A DNA stretch of 64,000 nucleotides from Pseudanabaena sp. PCC 6802 (GCF_000332175.1 NZ_KB235914.1:3840868-3904867), one strand, 5' to 3'. Positions 1-6,236 are shown, counted from the first letter of the stretch. Translations and numbers: made by a program. The notes: a model not told the origin generated them from the letters alone.

Positions 1-2
1 TT

Positions 3-725
3 GCTTGGTATGGGGGTAAATCCTATATTGAGGCGGCGAGAATTGCCAACGCCGAGGTTTTTGCCCAGGTTGTCAATACCGATGGCACAAAGGGCTACTA
101 TTCCCACCTGATTATGAATAAAGCGAATCCCTTAACCACGCAAGCAAAAGCGATGGGTGGGGATAAATTCGTCATCAAAAATGCCTCAAAACTGACATTT
201 GCCTTTAACGATCCTAACTCCACTTCGGGTTTTTTGGTGCCAAGTTATTACATTTTTGCTAAGAATGATGTCGACCCTAAGAAAGCATTTAAGCGACTGG
301 TTTTCGCTGGAAACCACGAGGCAACGGCTTTAGCAGTAGCAAACAACCAGGTTGATGTTTCTACAAACAGTAATGAAATTCTAGAGCGCCTGAAAAAAAC
401 TAACTCAAGCGCTCGCCAAAAACTTGAAGTTGTTTGGACTTCTCCCGTTATTCCCAGCGATCCGATCGCCTATCGCAAGGATTTACCAGAGGATCTAAAG
501 AAGAAATTTCGCAACTTCTTCTTCAACTATAAAGACTCCAAGATTCTCACCCCTATGGGTTGGGGAGGCTTTGCTGCTGCTCAGGACAAGACCTGGAACG
601 CAATTCGCGAACTGGACATTGCCAAGCAGGTTCTGGAGATCAAAAACAAAGATAGTTTGAACGAAGCAGACAAGAAAAAGCTTAACGAGTTGAATCGCCA
701 GCTTCAGGCTCTGCAAAGAGGTTAA
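3..725 (+). CDS. phnD: Phosphonate-type ABC transporter substrate-binding protein, 3' part
   Basis: The reading frame is open from base 3, so the start lies before the window. The product is the C-terminal two thirds of a PhnD-like periplasmic binding protein that captures phosphonate or a related oxyanion for an ABC importer. Visible family features are the segment SGFLVPSYYIFAKN, the run VFAGNHEATALAVANNQVDV, and the end of the substrate lobe with SPVIPSDPIAYR. A lysine-rich tail follows, ending in QLQALQRG. The next gene, 19 bp downstream, encodes the matching permease, so the two form an operon. The ATP-binding subunit is not seen here and presumably lies upstream. Substrate specificity (phosphonate, phosphite or other) cannot be told from sequence. 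Confidence 0.9.
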   Translation, partial: AWYGGKSYIEAARIANAEVFAQVVNTDGTKGYYSHLIMNKANPLTTQAKAMGGDKFVIKNASKLTFAFNDPNSTSGFLVPSYYIFAKNDVDPKKAFKRLVFAGNHEATALAVANNQVDVSTNSNEILERLKKTNSSARQKLEVVWTSPVIPSDPIAYRKDLPEDLKKKFRNFFFNYKDSKILTPMGWGGFAAAQDKTWNAIRELDIAKQVLEIKNKDSLNEADKKKLNELNRQLQALQRG

Positions 726-744
726 ACCTTTATCTCGATCGCGA

Positions 745-1593
745 ATGAAAGCTCCAAAACAGGACAATCTTATCAACAGCCCAAATAATGGGTCTGGGTT
801 TTCTCCAGAAGCGATCGCCATGCTGGAACGGGAAGCAAAACTTGTCACAATAAAGCGGGTGATATTCTCGATTGCCGCAATTGCGATTTTGATAGCTTCA
901 TTTATGCAGAGCGAGATCGATTTACCCCAATTGCTTTCACGTGGGGATAACATGTCTGAATACATCCGGGGATATTTCCCACCCGATTTTTCGGATTGGT
1001 CGTATTACCTGGAAGAAACGCTCGATACTATATCGATGGGAATTTGGGGAACCTTGCTCGCAGCGATCGCAGCGGTACCTCTTTCAGTTCTTGCATCCAA
1101 TAATATCTGTCCGTTTTGGATCGTACAGCCCGTGCGGCGCATACTGGATATCCTCCGAGCCATTAACGAATTAGTTTTTGCACTCATCTTTGTAGTTGCT
1201 GTGGGGTTGGGGCCATTTGCTGGAGTACTGGCACTGTTTGTCTACACTACTGGTATCCTAGGGAAACTCTTCTCAGAGGCGGTGGAAGCGATCGACATGG
1301 GGCCAGTGGAAGGCATCCGCGCTACAGGGGCTTCAAAGGTGCAAGAAGTTATTTACGGAGTGATCCCTCAAGTTATGCCCCTGTGGACTTCATTTACTCT
1401 ATATCGCTTTGAATCGAACGTTCGTTCTGCTTCTGTCCTGGGAATTGTTGGTGCTGGTGGAATTGGCGTTTCGCTATATCAAAGCTTTGGCTCGTTTCAA
1501 TATCAGAAAGTCTGCGCTATTTTGATTATTTTGGTAGCTGCTACAGCTATCATTGACGCTTTATCAGCTAGAATTCGCGCCTGGTTAGTTTGA
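745..1593 (+). CDS. phnE: Phosphonate ABC transporter permease PhnE
   Basis: This is a 282-residue inner-membrane permease of the PhnE type, normal length for the family. The first helix is at about residues 33-53 (VIFSIAAIAILIASF). The binding-protein-dependent transport domain covers about 95-280 with several hydrophobic helices, and the EAA-type cytoplasmic loop that contacts the ATPase is seen as EAVEAIDMGPVEGIRATGAS. The start ATG follows phnD by 19 bp, so they are co-transcribed. It would form the membrane channel for the substrate delivered by PhnD. No further transporter gene follows; the tRNA array begins about 90 bp downstream in the opposite orientation. Confidence 0.92.
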   Translation: MKAPKQDNLINSPNNGSGFSPEAIAMLEREAKLVTIKRVIFSIAAIAILIASFMQSEIDLPQLLSRGDNMSEYIRGYFPPDFSDWSYYLEETLDTISMGIWGTLLAAIAAVPLSVLASNNICPFWIVQPVRRILDILRAINELVFALIFVVAVGLGPFAGVLALFVYTTGILGKLFSEAVEAIDMGPVEGIRATGASKVQEVIYGVIPQVMPLWTSFTLYRFESNVRSASVLGIVGAGGIGVSLYQSFGSFQYQKVCAILIILVAATAIIDALSARIRAWLV

Positions 1594-1684
1594 GAATGCT
1601 AGTGCGCTCCATTGCTTAGAGAGTGAAACTGGCTCGACGAACTTGGGGGGCGATCTGTAGTGTTGCCAACAAGCAAATGTATAG

Positions 1685-1757
1685 CCCCTTACCCAAGAAT
1701 CGAACTTGGTACGCCGTCCTTCGGAAAGACAGCTCTGCAAAATCCAGCAGGCAAGGG
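1685..1757 (-). tRNA. tRNA-Arg(CCG)
   Basis: A seven-pair acceptor (CCCTTGC with GTAAGGG), T-arm CCAAG-TTCGATT-CTTGG and anticodon loop TTCCGAA are present. The anticodon stem has G-U pairs and the D-arm is weak. This is the last gene of the array in the direction of transcription. Confidence 0.8.
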
Positions 1758-1761
1758 AGAA

Positions 1762-1831
1762 CCCCTCTGGGTGGAATCGAACCACCGCATCCGACGTTCG
1801 TAGCATCAGCGCTAGCTCCACTAGCAGAGGG
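1762..1831 (-). tRNA. tRNA-Arg(ACG)
   Basis: The acceptor is CCCTCTG/CAGAGGG, the T-arm GGTGG-TTCGATT-CCACC and the anticodon loop CTACGAA. It is only 70 nt, and the D-arm is replaced by an unusual GCTAG/CTAGC hairpin with a five-base loop. Confidence 0.75.
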
Positions 1832-1834
1832 AAA

Positions 1835-1908
1835 TCCACCGAGGAGGTACTGCCCCTCCTGACAACACAGTTATCGGCTGTGCGCGTCGCTATTTCCGCC
1901 TTCGGTGG
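1835..1908 (-). tRNA. tRNA-like element with GAT (Ile) anticodon and no TPsiC loop
   Basis: A full clover-leaf can be drawn: acceptor CCACCGA/TCGGTGG (seven pairs), anticodon arm CACAG-CCGATAA-CTGTG, and a T-stem GGAGG/CCTCC enclosing the loop GGCAGTA instead of TTCRANN. The D-stem has only three pairs, there is no GG in the D-loop, and position 33 is C. It fills exactly the gap between two ordinary tRNAs. It is either a decayed tRNA-Ile or a tRNA mimic. Confidence 0.55.
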
Positions 1909-1911
1909 GAA

Positions 1912-1995
1912 AGGAGAGTAGAGGAATCGAACCCCTAGAGCGTTACCCTACCCTAGTTTTCAAGACTAGTTGCCAACCATTTAGCGGTACTCTCC
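1912..1995 (-). tRNA. tRNA-Ser(TGA)
   Basis: Acceptor GGAGAGT/ACTCTCC, anticodon arm CTAGT-CTTGAAA-ACTAG and a long class II variable arm (84 nt in total) are present. One T-stem pair is mismatched. Confidence 0.9.
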
Positions 1996-2002
1996 ATTTG
2001 GG

Positions 2003-2075
2003 ATGTCTGGCCAGACTCTAACTGGCTAATACTGGATTCACAGACCAGCACCGCGATCGCTTTGGTCTCAGACAC
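2003..2075 (-). tRNA. Second tRNA-His(GTG)-like gene with altered T and D loops
   Basis: The first 50 bases closely follow the canonical tRNA-His at 2159-2234, with the same anticodon loop CTGTGAA. The stems have changed on both sides: D-stem GTC/GAC becomes ACC/GGT, and an acceptor U-A pair becomes C-G. The T-arm is GCCAG-TTAGAGT-CTGGC, so C56 is A. The D-loop contains GCGATCGC, so G19 is also A. This is a structure-preserving diverged duplicate. Confidence 0.65.
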
Positions 2076-2076
2076 A

Positions 2077-2149
2077 AGGGGATAGTGGGACTTGAACCCA
2101 CAACCAATCGCTTAAGAGGCGATCGCTCTGCCAATTGAGCTATATCCCC
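2077..2149 (-). tRNA. tRNA-Lys(CTT)
   Basis: Acceptor GGGGATA/TATCCCC, anticodon arm ATCGC-CTCTTAA-GCGAT and a canonical T-loop (TTCAAGT) are present. Confidence 0.9.
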
Positions 2150-2158
2150 AATAAAAAG

Positions 2159-2234
2159 GGTGCTTGACGGGACTTGAACCCGTTAACAACTGACTTCACA
2201 GGCCAGCGTCTCGACCGCTTTGACTTCAAACACC
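2159..2234 (-). tRNA. tRNA-His(GTG)
   Basis: The acceptor is GTGTTTG/CAAGCAC with an extra G(-1) opposite C73, the hallmark of tRNA-His. The anticodon loop is CTGTGAA, the T-arm ACGGG-TTCAAGT-CCCGT, and GG is present in the D-loop. Confidence 0.92.
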
Positions 2235-2240
2235 ATCAGT

Positions 2241-2313
2241 GGATTCTGGTCGGAGTCGAACCGACATCTTTCTACTTGCAAGGTAGACGCTTTCCCAGTT
2301 AAGCTACAGACCC
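2241..2313 (-). tRNA. tRNA-Ala(TGC)
   Basis: The anticodon arm is TCTAC-CTTGCAA-GTAGA and the T-arm GTCGG-TTCGACT-CCGAC. The acceptor has one mismatch and a G-U pair. Confidence 0.85.
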
Positions 2314-3119
2314 ATAACGAGGACGGCAGGACTCGAACCTGCACGAGTCACTTTAGAAGAGTGATGCTCTGTCCGTTGAGCTACATCCCCATCGATCCTG
2401 GCAAGAATCATTTTGATTTCTTTTTTGTTACACTGACGTTTGCTGGCAGCATAAACCGCCCTACCATATTCTTGCTCTGCCACTTGATGTGTAATCCACT
2501 CTTTGAGAATTCCATCCCTTACTTTTTCCAAAGGAGGGAAGTCTCGAAACGTCACAATATACCAAACCCCATCCAACTTGCGATAGTAGTGATTTGCATC
2601 AATTCTCACGATATCGTCTCGCTGTTGGGGTTTTATCATTGGTTTGGGCTTGGGCGATCGCACTGCCAAACAAAGAAGGCCCGTATCGGGATGAATATAA
2701 AATTGGCTTCGATCCCACCACTTAGTAAGTTGACAATTTCGGTAGCCCCTACAGGTTTTGCGATAGGGAATGCCCTCGACGATCTTGACATGTCTCTCCA
2801 CATAGTCCCAAAGATGATCGATAACGTGCTGACCGATGGTAGTGCTGCGATCGAGCCGCTGACAGAGATCCCGATAAACATCATTCCAAGGTTGGCCCAC
2901 CTTGGACAGCAACAGGCGGCGCAAAGGGCCAAGATGGTCGGAGAGCCACTTAGTCTTATTCCTTACTTTAATCAGATAAGGACGGAACAGTCCGTCATCA
3001 GATGCTTCTTGGGAGAGCTTATAGAGCATCTTCTTAGTGCCTTTGATGCTTTTAGATCTGATTCTCATGCCGCCTCGCGGTCGCTCAATAACGATCTCAT
3101 TTAATCGATGTTCGCTCAT
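2304..3119 (-). CDS. Unrecognised protein encoded inside the tRNA array
   Basis: This open frame of about 271 codons starts at ATG (MSEHRLNEIVIERPRGG). It is basic and rich in Arg, Trp and Tyr. Visible patches include GQPWNDVYRDLCQRLDR, HVIDHLWDYVERHV, FYIHPDTGLLC and WYIVTFRDFP. I do not recognise a characterised family; similar short proteins of unknown function are, from memory, scattered in several bacterial phyla. The frame runs through the whole tRNA-Arg(TCT) and stops in the 5' end of tRNA-Ala, so the last roughly 30 residues are translated tRNA. The real protein may end near 2390, or the mRNA and tRNA may compete through tRNA processing. Codon use resembles the chromosome. No strong ribosome site is seen. 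Its location suggests a passenger or a factor linked to array tRNAs; function is unknown. Confidence 0.65.
   Translation of the reverse strand: MSEHRLNEIVIERPRGGMRIRSKSIKGTKKMLYKLSQEASDDGLFRPYLIKVRNKTKWLSDHLGPLRRLLLSKVGQPWNDVYRDLCQRLDRSTTIGQHVIDHLWDYVERHVKIVEGIPYRKTCRGYRNCQLTKWWDRSQFYIHPDTGLLCLAVRSPKPKPMIKPQQRDDIVRIDANHYYRKLDGVWYIVTFRDFPPLEKVRDGILKEWITHQVAEQEYGRAVYAASKRQCNKKEIKMILARIDGDVAQRTEHHSSKVTRAGSSPAVLVMGL
2318..2390 (-). tRNA. tRNA-Arg(TCT)
   Basis: Acceptor GGGGATG/CGTCCTC, anticodon arm TCACT-CTTCTAA-AGTGA and T-arm GCAGG-TTCGAGT-CCTGC are present. The reading frame of the protein gene upstream (start at 3119) continues through the whole of this tRNA. Confidence 0.9.
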
Positions 3120-3147
3120 AGTTTTACCTGTTTTGATATAAAAGATA

Positions 3148-3219
3148 TAGTCCCGGCAGGATTCGAACCCGCAATCCATTGCTTGTAGGGCAAGTGCTCT
3201 CCCGTTGAGCTACAGGACT
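3148..3219 (-). tRNA. tRNA-Val(TAC) with C33
   Basis: The acceptor is AGTCCTG/CGGGACT and the anticodon loop CCTACAA. Position 33, nearly always U, is C, and the T-stem has one mismatch. Confidence 0.8.
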
Positions 3220-3248
3220 ATGTTTGTTAAGTTCCACGAAAAGTGGAA

Positions 3249-3320
3249 AGCGAGTGAAGGGATTTGAACCCTTGCGCTGAGACTGGCAGACTCAGATGCT
3301 AGCCGCTACATCACACCCGC
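3249..3320 (-). tRNA. tRNA-Gly(GCC)
   Basis: Acceptor GCGGGTG/CACTCGC, anticodon loop CTGCCAG and T-arm AAGGG-TTCAAAT-CCCTT are present. Confidence 0.9.
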
Positions 3321-3329
3321 AAATTTCCA

Positions 3330-3401
3330 AGCGGATAATGGGAGTCGAACCCATATCAAGAGGTTGGAAGCCTCACATGCTTTCCTTTGCACCATATCCG
3401 C
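3330..3401 (-). tRNA. tRNA-Gly(TCC)
   Basis: Acceptor GCGGATA/TATCCGC, anticodon arm GAGG-CTTCCAA-CCTC and T-loop TTCGACT are present. Confidence 0.9.
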
Positions 3402-3575
3402 ATGATGGTTGCTGACCGTCCAGCCTGGTGGAAATCTCAAGGTTTTATGGAACCTGCAACCAATCTCCAGGATTTAATCGAGGTTTATGGGTTAACCTTT
3501 TAGACTTGATTAGCTAAAGATTGAGACATGACCCTTGAGTGTTAAGCGTTGAGCTTTAAACTTTAAGGTTCATGG
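3402..3575. other. 174-bp gap inside the array, no clear gene
   Basis: No canonical tRNA fits here. A short hairpin AGGTT/AACCT near 3440 and an inverted GGTTGC/GCAACC pair hint at a decayed tRNA, but an acceptor, anticodon arm and T-arm cannot be combined into one structure. Confidence 0.4.
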
Positions 3576-3647
3576 AAGATGGAGCTGGAGTCGAACCAGC
3601 AACTTCACGCTTTCATGCATGACGCTCAGCCATTGAGCTATCCATCT
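3576..3647 (-). tRNA. tRNA with eight-base anticodon loop, identity unresolved
   Basis: The acceptor AGATGGA/TCCATCT is perfect, with D-stem GCTC/GAGC and T-arm GCTGG-TTCGACT-CCAGC. The anticodon stem TCATG/CGTGA encloses eight bases, CATGAAAG. Counting from the only U gives GAA (Phe); other registers give CAT or TGA. A normal tRNA-Phe(GAA) exists at 6314-6388. Confidence 0.7.
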
Positions 3648-3694
3648 CAAACCATAAATTTAGAGATTTTCAGACGGCCAGCAATATTCAAACT

Positions 3695-4324
3695 TTAATC
3701 TGGTACTTCTACCATAGTTCTAGCGTTACTAATAGAAAGAACGCGATCGACAGTAGATTTAAACTCTTCTATGAAGAATTGCCTTCTCTCAGTATCTTCT
3801 GCCAGACGGACTGGATCGAGCAATTCGATGCCCTCACGAGCAAGGAAGCTATCAGCCAGATTTTGATATTTCTCAGAAGAAGCGTTTTTTCCCAAGACTT
3901 CGATCGCCAGTTTATCAAGACGCTCTTTGACACGCGCTTGAGCTACGTCGTAATCCTTGCGGGCACGAGCATAGGCTGACTGCATGGTTCTGAGAACCCC
4001 TTCGTAGTACGCGATGAAACTCTTCATCTCAATTGCTTCGGCGACAGTCATCTCTTGACCTGCCACAGTTACCATCGTTGCAGCGTTTGAGAGAACCAGC
4101 GATCGCTTAATTCCCCGCCGTCTGACAATCAGGGCATCTACCTTTTGCAGAGCCGCTCTTGCCTTGGTTTGATGCTCTTCGCGAGTTTTATAACCAGTTG
4201 GCACCTTACCCACTTCAACTACAGCGATCAGCGTGTTATTATCCAGCTCGATTGTGGCAGAAGCAATCCGCTTTTCAAGCAAAGTCAGTTCTGCCAATGC
4301 ATCTGTGACTGTCATAATTGTCAT
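3695..4324 (-). CDS. Phage-like small coiled-coil protein of unknown function
   Basis: This is a 209-residue protein with a very strong ribosome site (AGGAGG, seven bases before the ATG at 4324). It is helical and charged. The N-terminal segment (about 1-60) is followed by a patch VDALIVRRRGIKRSLVLSNA, then VTVAGQEMTVAEAIEMK and a long helix to about 150. The pattern 'RR..IK..IV.SNA.T.V.IAG.EMTVAEAIE' recalls, from memory, small proteins encoded by phages and prophages; I cannot name a domain with certainty. It lies between tRNAs on the same strand and would support a phage-related origin of the array. No catalytic motif is visible. Confidence 0.75.
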   Translation of the reverse strand: MTIMTVTDALAELTLLEKRIASATIELDNNTLIAVVEVGKVPTGYKTREEHQTKARAALQKVDALIVRRRGIKRSLVLSNAATMVTVAGQEMTVAEAIEMKSFIAYYEGVLRTMQSAYARARKDYDVAQARVKERLDKLAIEVLGKNASSEKYQNLADSFLAREGIELLDPVRLAEDTERRQFFIEEFKSTVDRVLSISNARTMVEVPD

Positions 4325-4408
4325 CTCCCCACCTCCTGTTTAGATTTCGGTTTTTTGTTCCGTACGCATTTTTTGTACGTCAAGCGTTGCTTTATGAGTT
4401 GGCAACAG

Positions 4409-4481
4409 AGCTGGTGACAGGAATTGAACCCGTAACCCATCGCTTACAAGGCGATCGCTCTTCCAATTGAGCTACACCAGC
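4409..4481 (-). tRNA. tRNA-Thr(TGT)
   Basis: Acceptor GCTGGTG/CACCAGC, anticodon arm ATCGC-CTTGTAA-GCGAT and T-loop TTCAATT are present. Confidence 0.9.
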
Positions 4482-4490
4482 ATATTTGGT

Positions 4491-4562
4491 GGCAGGGGCA
4501 AGATTCGGACTTGCCGATCTCGACGTTATGAGCGTCGCGAGCCGCCATTGCTCCATCCCTGC
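4491..4562 (-). tRNA. tRNA with CAT anticodon (Met or Ile2)
   Basis: Acceptor GCAGGG/CCCTGC (six pairs), D-arm GAGC/GCTC and anticodon arm GACG-CTCATAA-CGTC are present. The T-loop is TCCGAAT, with U55 changed to C. It does not carry the three G-C pairs typical of initiator tRNA. Confidence 0.75.
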
Positions 4563-4564
4563 AA

Positions 4565-4638
4565 AGGGTCATACTGGGATCGAACCAGTCTAGTCTCGCT
4601 TAAAAGGCGAGCGCATCCATCCACTCTGCCAATGACCC
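4565..4638 (-). tRNA. tRNA-Lys(TTT)
   Basis: Acceptor GGGTCAT/ATGACCC, anticodon arm CTCGC-CTTTTAA-GCGAG and T-loop TTCGATC are present. Confidence 0.9.
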
Positions 4639-4649
4639 ATTTTTATCAA

Positions 4650-4724
4650 TCCGAGTGGTAGGATTTGAACCCACGACCTTCTGCTCCCAAAGCAGTCGCG
4701 CTCGCCAAGCTGCGCCACACCCGG
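4650..4724 (-). tRNA. tRNA-Pro(TGG), first copy
   Basis: Acceptor CCGGGTG/CACTCGG, anticodon loop TTTGGGA and T-loop TTCAAAT are present. Confidence 0.9.
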
Positions 4725-4729
4725 ACAAT

Positions 4730-4800
4730 ACTCCCGACAGGATTTGAACCTGTAAAACCCAGCCTCTCATACTGGTGTGTATACCATTCCACCACGGGAG
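4730..4800 (-). tRNA. tRNA-Leu(GAG) with short variable arm
   Basis: The anticodon arm is CCAGT-ATGAGAG-GCTGG. The D-arm (GGTGGAATGGTATACAC) is leucine-like, but only five bases (GTTTT) separate the anticodon stem from T-stem ACAGG. The expected class II long arm is absent, and base 73 is U. Confidence 0.8.
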
Positions 4801-4804
4801 CAAA

Positions 4805-4879
4805 TACCCCTGACAGGACTCGAACCTGCAAAAACACAAGGTCTAAGCTTGCGACGGTTTCCAATTACGTCACAGGGGT
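4805..4879 (-). tRNA. tRNA-Leu(TAG) with short variable arm
   Basis: Acceptor ACCCCTG/CAGGGGT, anticodon arm GCAAG-CTTAGAC-CTTGT, a short variable region and A73 are present. No long class II arm can be drawn. Confidence 0.8.
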
Positions 4880-4883
4880 AAAG

Positions 4884-4956
4884 TCGGGATGGTTGGATTT
4901 GAACCAACGACTCCATGCTCCCAAAGCATGGCTTCTGGCCGCTGAATTACATCCCG
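4884..4956 (-). tRNA. tRNA-Pro(TGG), second copy
   Basis: Acceptor CGGGATG/CATCCCG, anticodon arm CATGC-TTTGGGA-GCATG and T-arm GTTGG-TTCAAAT-CCAAC are present. Confidence 0.9.
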
Positions 4957-4960
4957 AAAT

Positions 4961-5031
4961 ACTCCTGACAGGATTTGAACCTGCACTAACTGGTATCTGA
5001 TGCCAGTGCCTCTGCCTTTGGGCTACAGGAG
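4961..5031 (-). tRNA. tRNA with CAG anticodon (Leu), short variable arm
   Basis: The body is CTCCTGTAGCCCAAAGGCAG, shared with the next two genes of the array. The anticodon loop ATCAGAT is flanked by CTGGC/ACCAG with one mismatch. The variable region is short and base 73 is U. Confidence 0.7.
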
Positions 5032-5082
5032 CGTAGTTGGATACTCCTAGTGGGAGTCGAACCCACATCGAACTGGGTTTAA

Positions 5083-5957
5083 GAACCCATTTAGGAAGTC
5101 GCAGTTGCCAGATTTCTTAGCATTTTGCGGATTAAAGCCAAGTAAATAAACGATTCAGACATTTGCTCATAAAATTCATAATCCTTGCTTAGTCTACGAC
5201 AATTACCTAACCAAGCAAAGGTTCGCTCTACCACCCAACGCTTTGACTCCACTACAAAACCTTTCTGATTGTCTGCCCGTTTGCTAACTTCCCAAAGCCA
5301 TCCGAAGTTGTCGTTGACCCATTGTGTGATTTCATCACCAGAGAATCCAGCATCAACCAGAATTTTCTCTAATCGTGGTAATGGAGATGTGAGATTCTGT
5401 AACAACTGCTTAGCTCCTGCTCTTTCACCGATGTTAGCTGCACACACCAACACCTTTACAACTAAGCCCAAGGTGTCAACCATAGCGAAGCGTTTTCTGC
5501 CCTTGATTTGCTTACCGCCATCAAAACCTCGACTGCCCGCACTTTCTGTTGTCTTCACACTCTGGCTATCGATACTCACCAAGCTTGGGGTCGCCTCTTT
5601 ACTAACCTTTTCCCTAAATTGTTGGCTCAATTTGCGATTAATCTCCTCCAGTAGCCCAGTTCTTTCCCACCTTTGCCAGTAGAAATAGACCGTTGAGTAA
5701 GGCGGAAAGTCATGGGGTAGATTCTGCCATGTACAACCATTTTTGAGTATATAGAAAATGGCATTCAGTAACTCTCGCATATTTGTTTTGGGTGGCCTAC
5801 CCCATTTTGATGGTTTGGGTAGCATGGGTGCGATAATTTCCCATTCTTGGTTGGATAAATCGGTATTATAGGATCGGCGCATCTCTTCAGGTTTATACTA
5901 GACTTCATCAGTATTTATACCTGCTTTTGGTGCGCCTTTTACTTCCTAAATGGCTTC
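5083..5957 (-). mobile_element. IS5-family insertion sequence, 875 bp
   Basis: The element has 17-bp terminal inverted repeats matching at 16 positions (left end GAACCCATTTAGGAAGT, right end the complement of GAAGCCATTTAGGAAGT). A 3-bp target duplication TAA lies at 5080-5082 and 5958-5960. A TNA-type duplication fits the ISL2/IS1031 groups of IS5. The single transposase gene fills most of it. The target lies inside the anticodon loop of tRNA-Leu(TAA). Confidence 0.9.
5091..5882 (-). CDS. IS5-family transposase
   Basis: This 263-residue DDE transposase appears intact. The N-terminal domain (about 7-80: LSNQEWEIIAPMLP, then NAIFYILKNGCTWQNLP) is the IS4/IS5 helix-turn-helix region (DUF4096-like). 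The catalytic fold follows, with a first Asp in SIDSQSVK (about 105), a second in ILVDAGFSGDE (about 177), and the C-terminal Y/R-rich signature VVERTFAWLGNCRRLSKDYE that carries the catalytic Glu. It acts on the element's own 17-bp ends. With both ends intact and target repeats preserved, the insertion looks recent and potentially active. Confidence 0.95.
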   Translation of the reverse strand: MRRSYNTDLSNQEWEIIAPMLPKPSKWGRPPKTNMRELLNAIFYILKNGCTWQNLPHDFPPYSTVYFYWQRWERTGLLEEINRKLSQQFREKVSKEATPSLVSIDSQSVKTTESAGSRGFDGGKQIKGRKRFAMVDTLGLVVKVLVCAANIGERAGAKQLLQNLTSPLPRLEKILVDAGFSGDEITQWVNDNFGWLWEVSKRADNQKGFVVESKRWVVERTFAWLGNCRRLSKDYEFYEQMSESFIYLALIRKMLRNLATATS

Positions 5958-6004
5958 TAAGCCAGTCGCCTCTGCCAGTTGGGCTATAGGAGCATAGTTC
6001 CAAT

Positions 6005-6075
6005 ACTCCTGGTGAGATTTGAACTCACACTTGACTACTTTTGAGATAGTCGCCTCTGCCGTTGGGCTACAGGAG
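6005..6075 (-). tRNA. tRNA-Leu(CAA) with short variable arm
   Basis: The body is CTCCTGTAGCCCAACGGCAG, with anticodon arm ACTAT-CTCAAAA-GTAGT and T-arm GTGAG-TTCAAAT-CTCAC. Only about five bases form the variable region, and base 73 is U. Confidence 0.8.
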
Positions 6076-6080
6076 CAAAC

Positions 6081-6153
6081 TCGGAAGGAAGGAATTGAAC
6101 CTCCAAACATCGCGTTCAAAGCGCGATCGCTTTGCCTATTTGCGTACTTCCGA
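6081..6153 (-). tRNA. tRNA-Gln(TTG)
   Basis: Anticodon arm TCGCG-CTTTGAA-CGCGA and T-loop TTCAATT are present; the T-stem has one weak pair. Confidence 0.88.
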
Positions 6154-6157
6154 TTAA

Positions 6158-6232
6158 CTGCCGAGGTAGGGTTTGAACCTACACAACTCCACTTTCAGAG
6201 AGTGGGGACTTTGCCAATTCGTCTACTCGGCA
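6158..6232 (-). tRNA. tRNA-Gln(CTG)
   Basis: Acceptor TGCCGAG/CTCGGCA, anticodon arm CCACT-CTCTGAA-AGTGG and T-loop TTCAAAC are present. Confidence 0.9.
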
Positions 6233-6236
6233 CCAA

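Larger units (their letters stand above)
5043..5992 (-). pseudogene. tRNA-Leu(TAA) split by an insertion sequence
   Basis: The two halves lie at 5958-5992 (acceptor CTCCTAT, D-arm, stem ACTGG, loop start) and 5043-5082 (loop end, stem CCAGT, T-arm GTGGG-TTCGACT-CCCAC, acceptor end). Joined without the element and one 3-bp target copy, the anticodon loop is CTTAAAC, anticodon TAA. It belongs to the same short-arm leucine group. Confidence 0.88.

Noticed and set aside
1585-2000. Several short frames crossing the first tRNAs
   Set aside because: They contain tRNA T-loop sequence translated on either strand; no independent coding evidence.
5043-5992. Possible group I intron in tRNA-Leu(TAA), the classic cyanobacterial location
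   Set aside because: The insert has 17-bp inverted ends, a TAA target duplication and a transposase gene; no group I core is visible.
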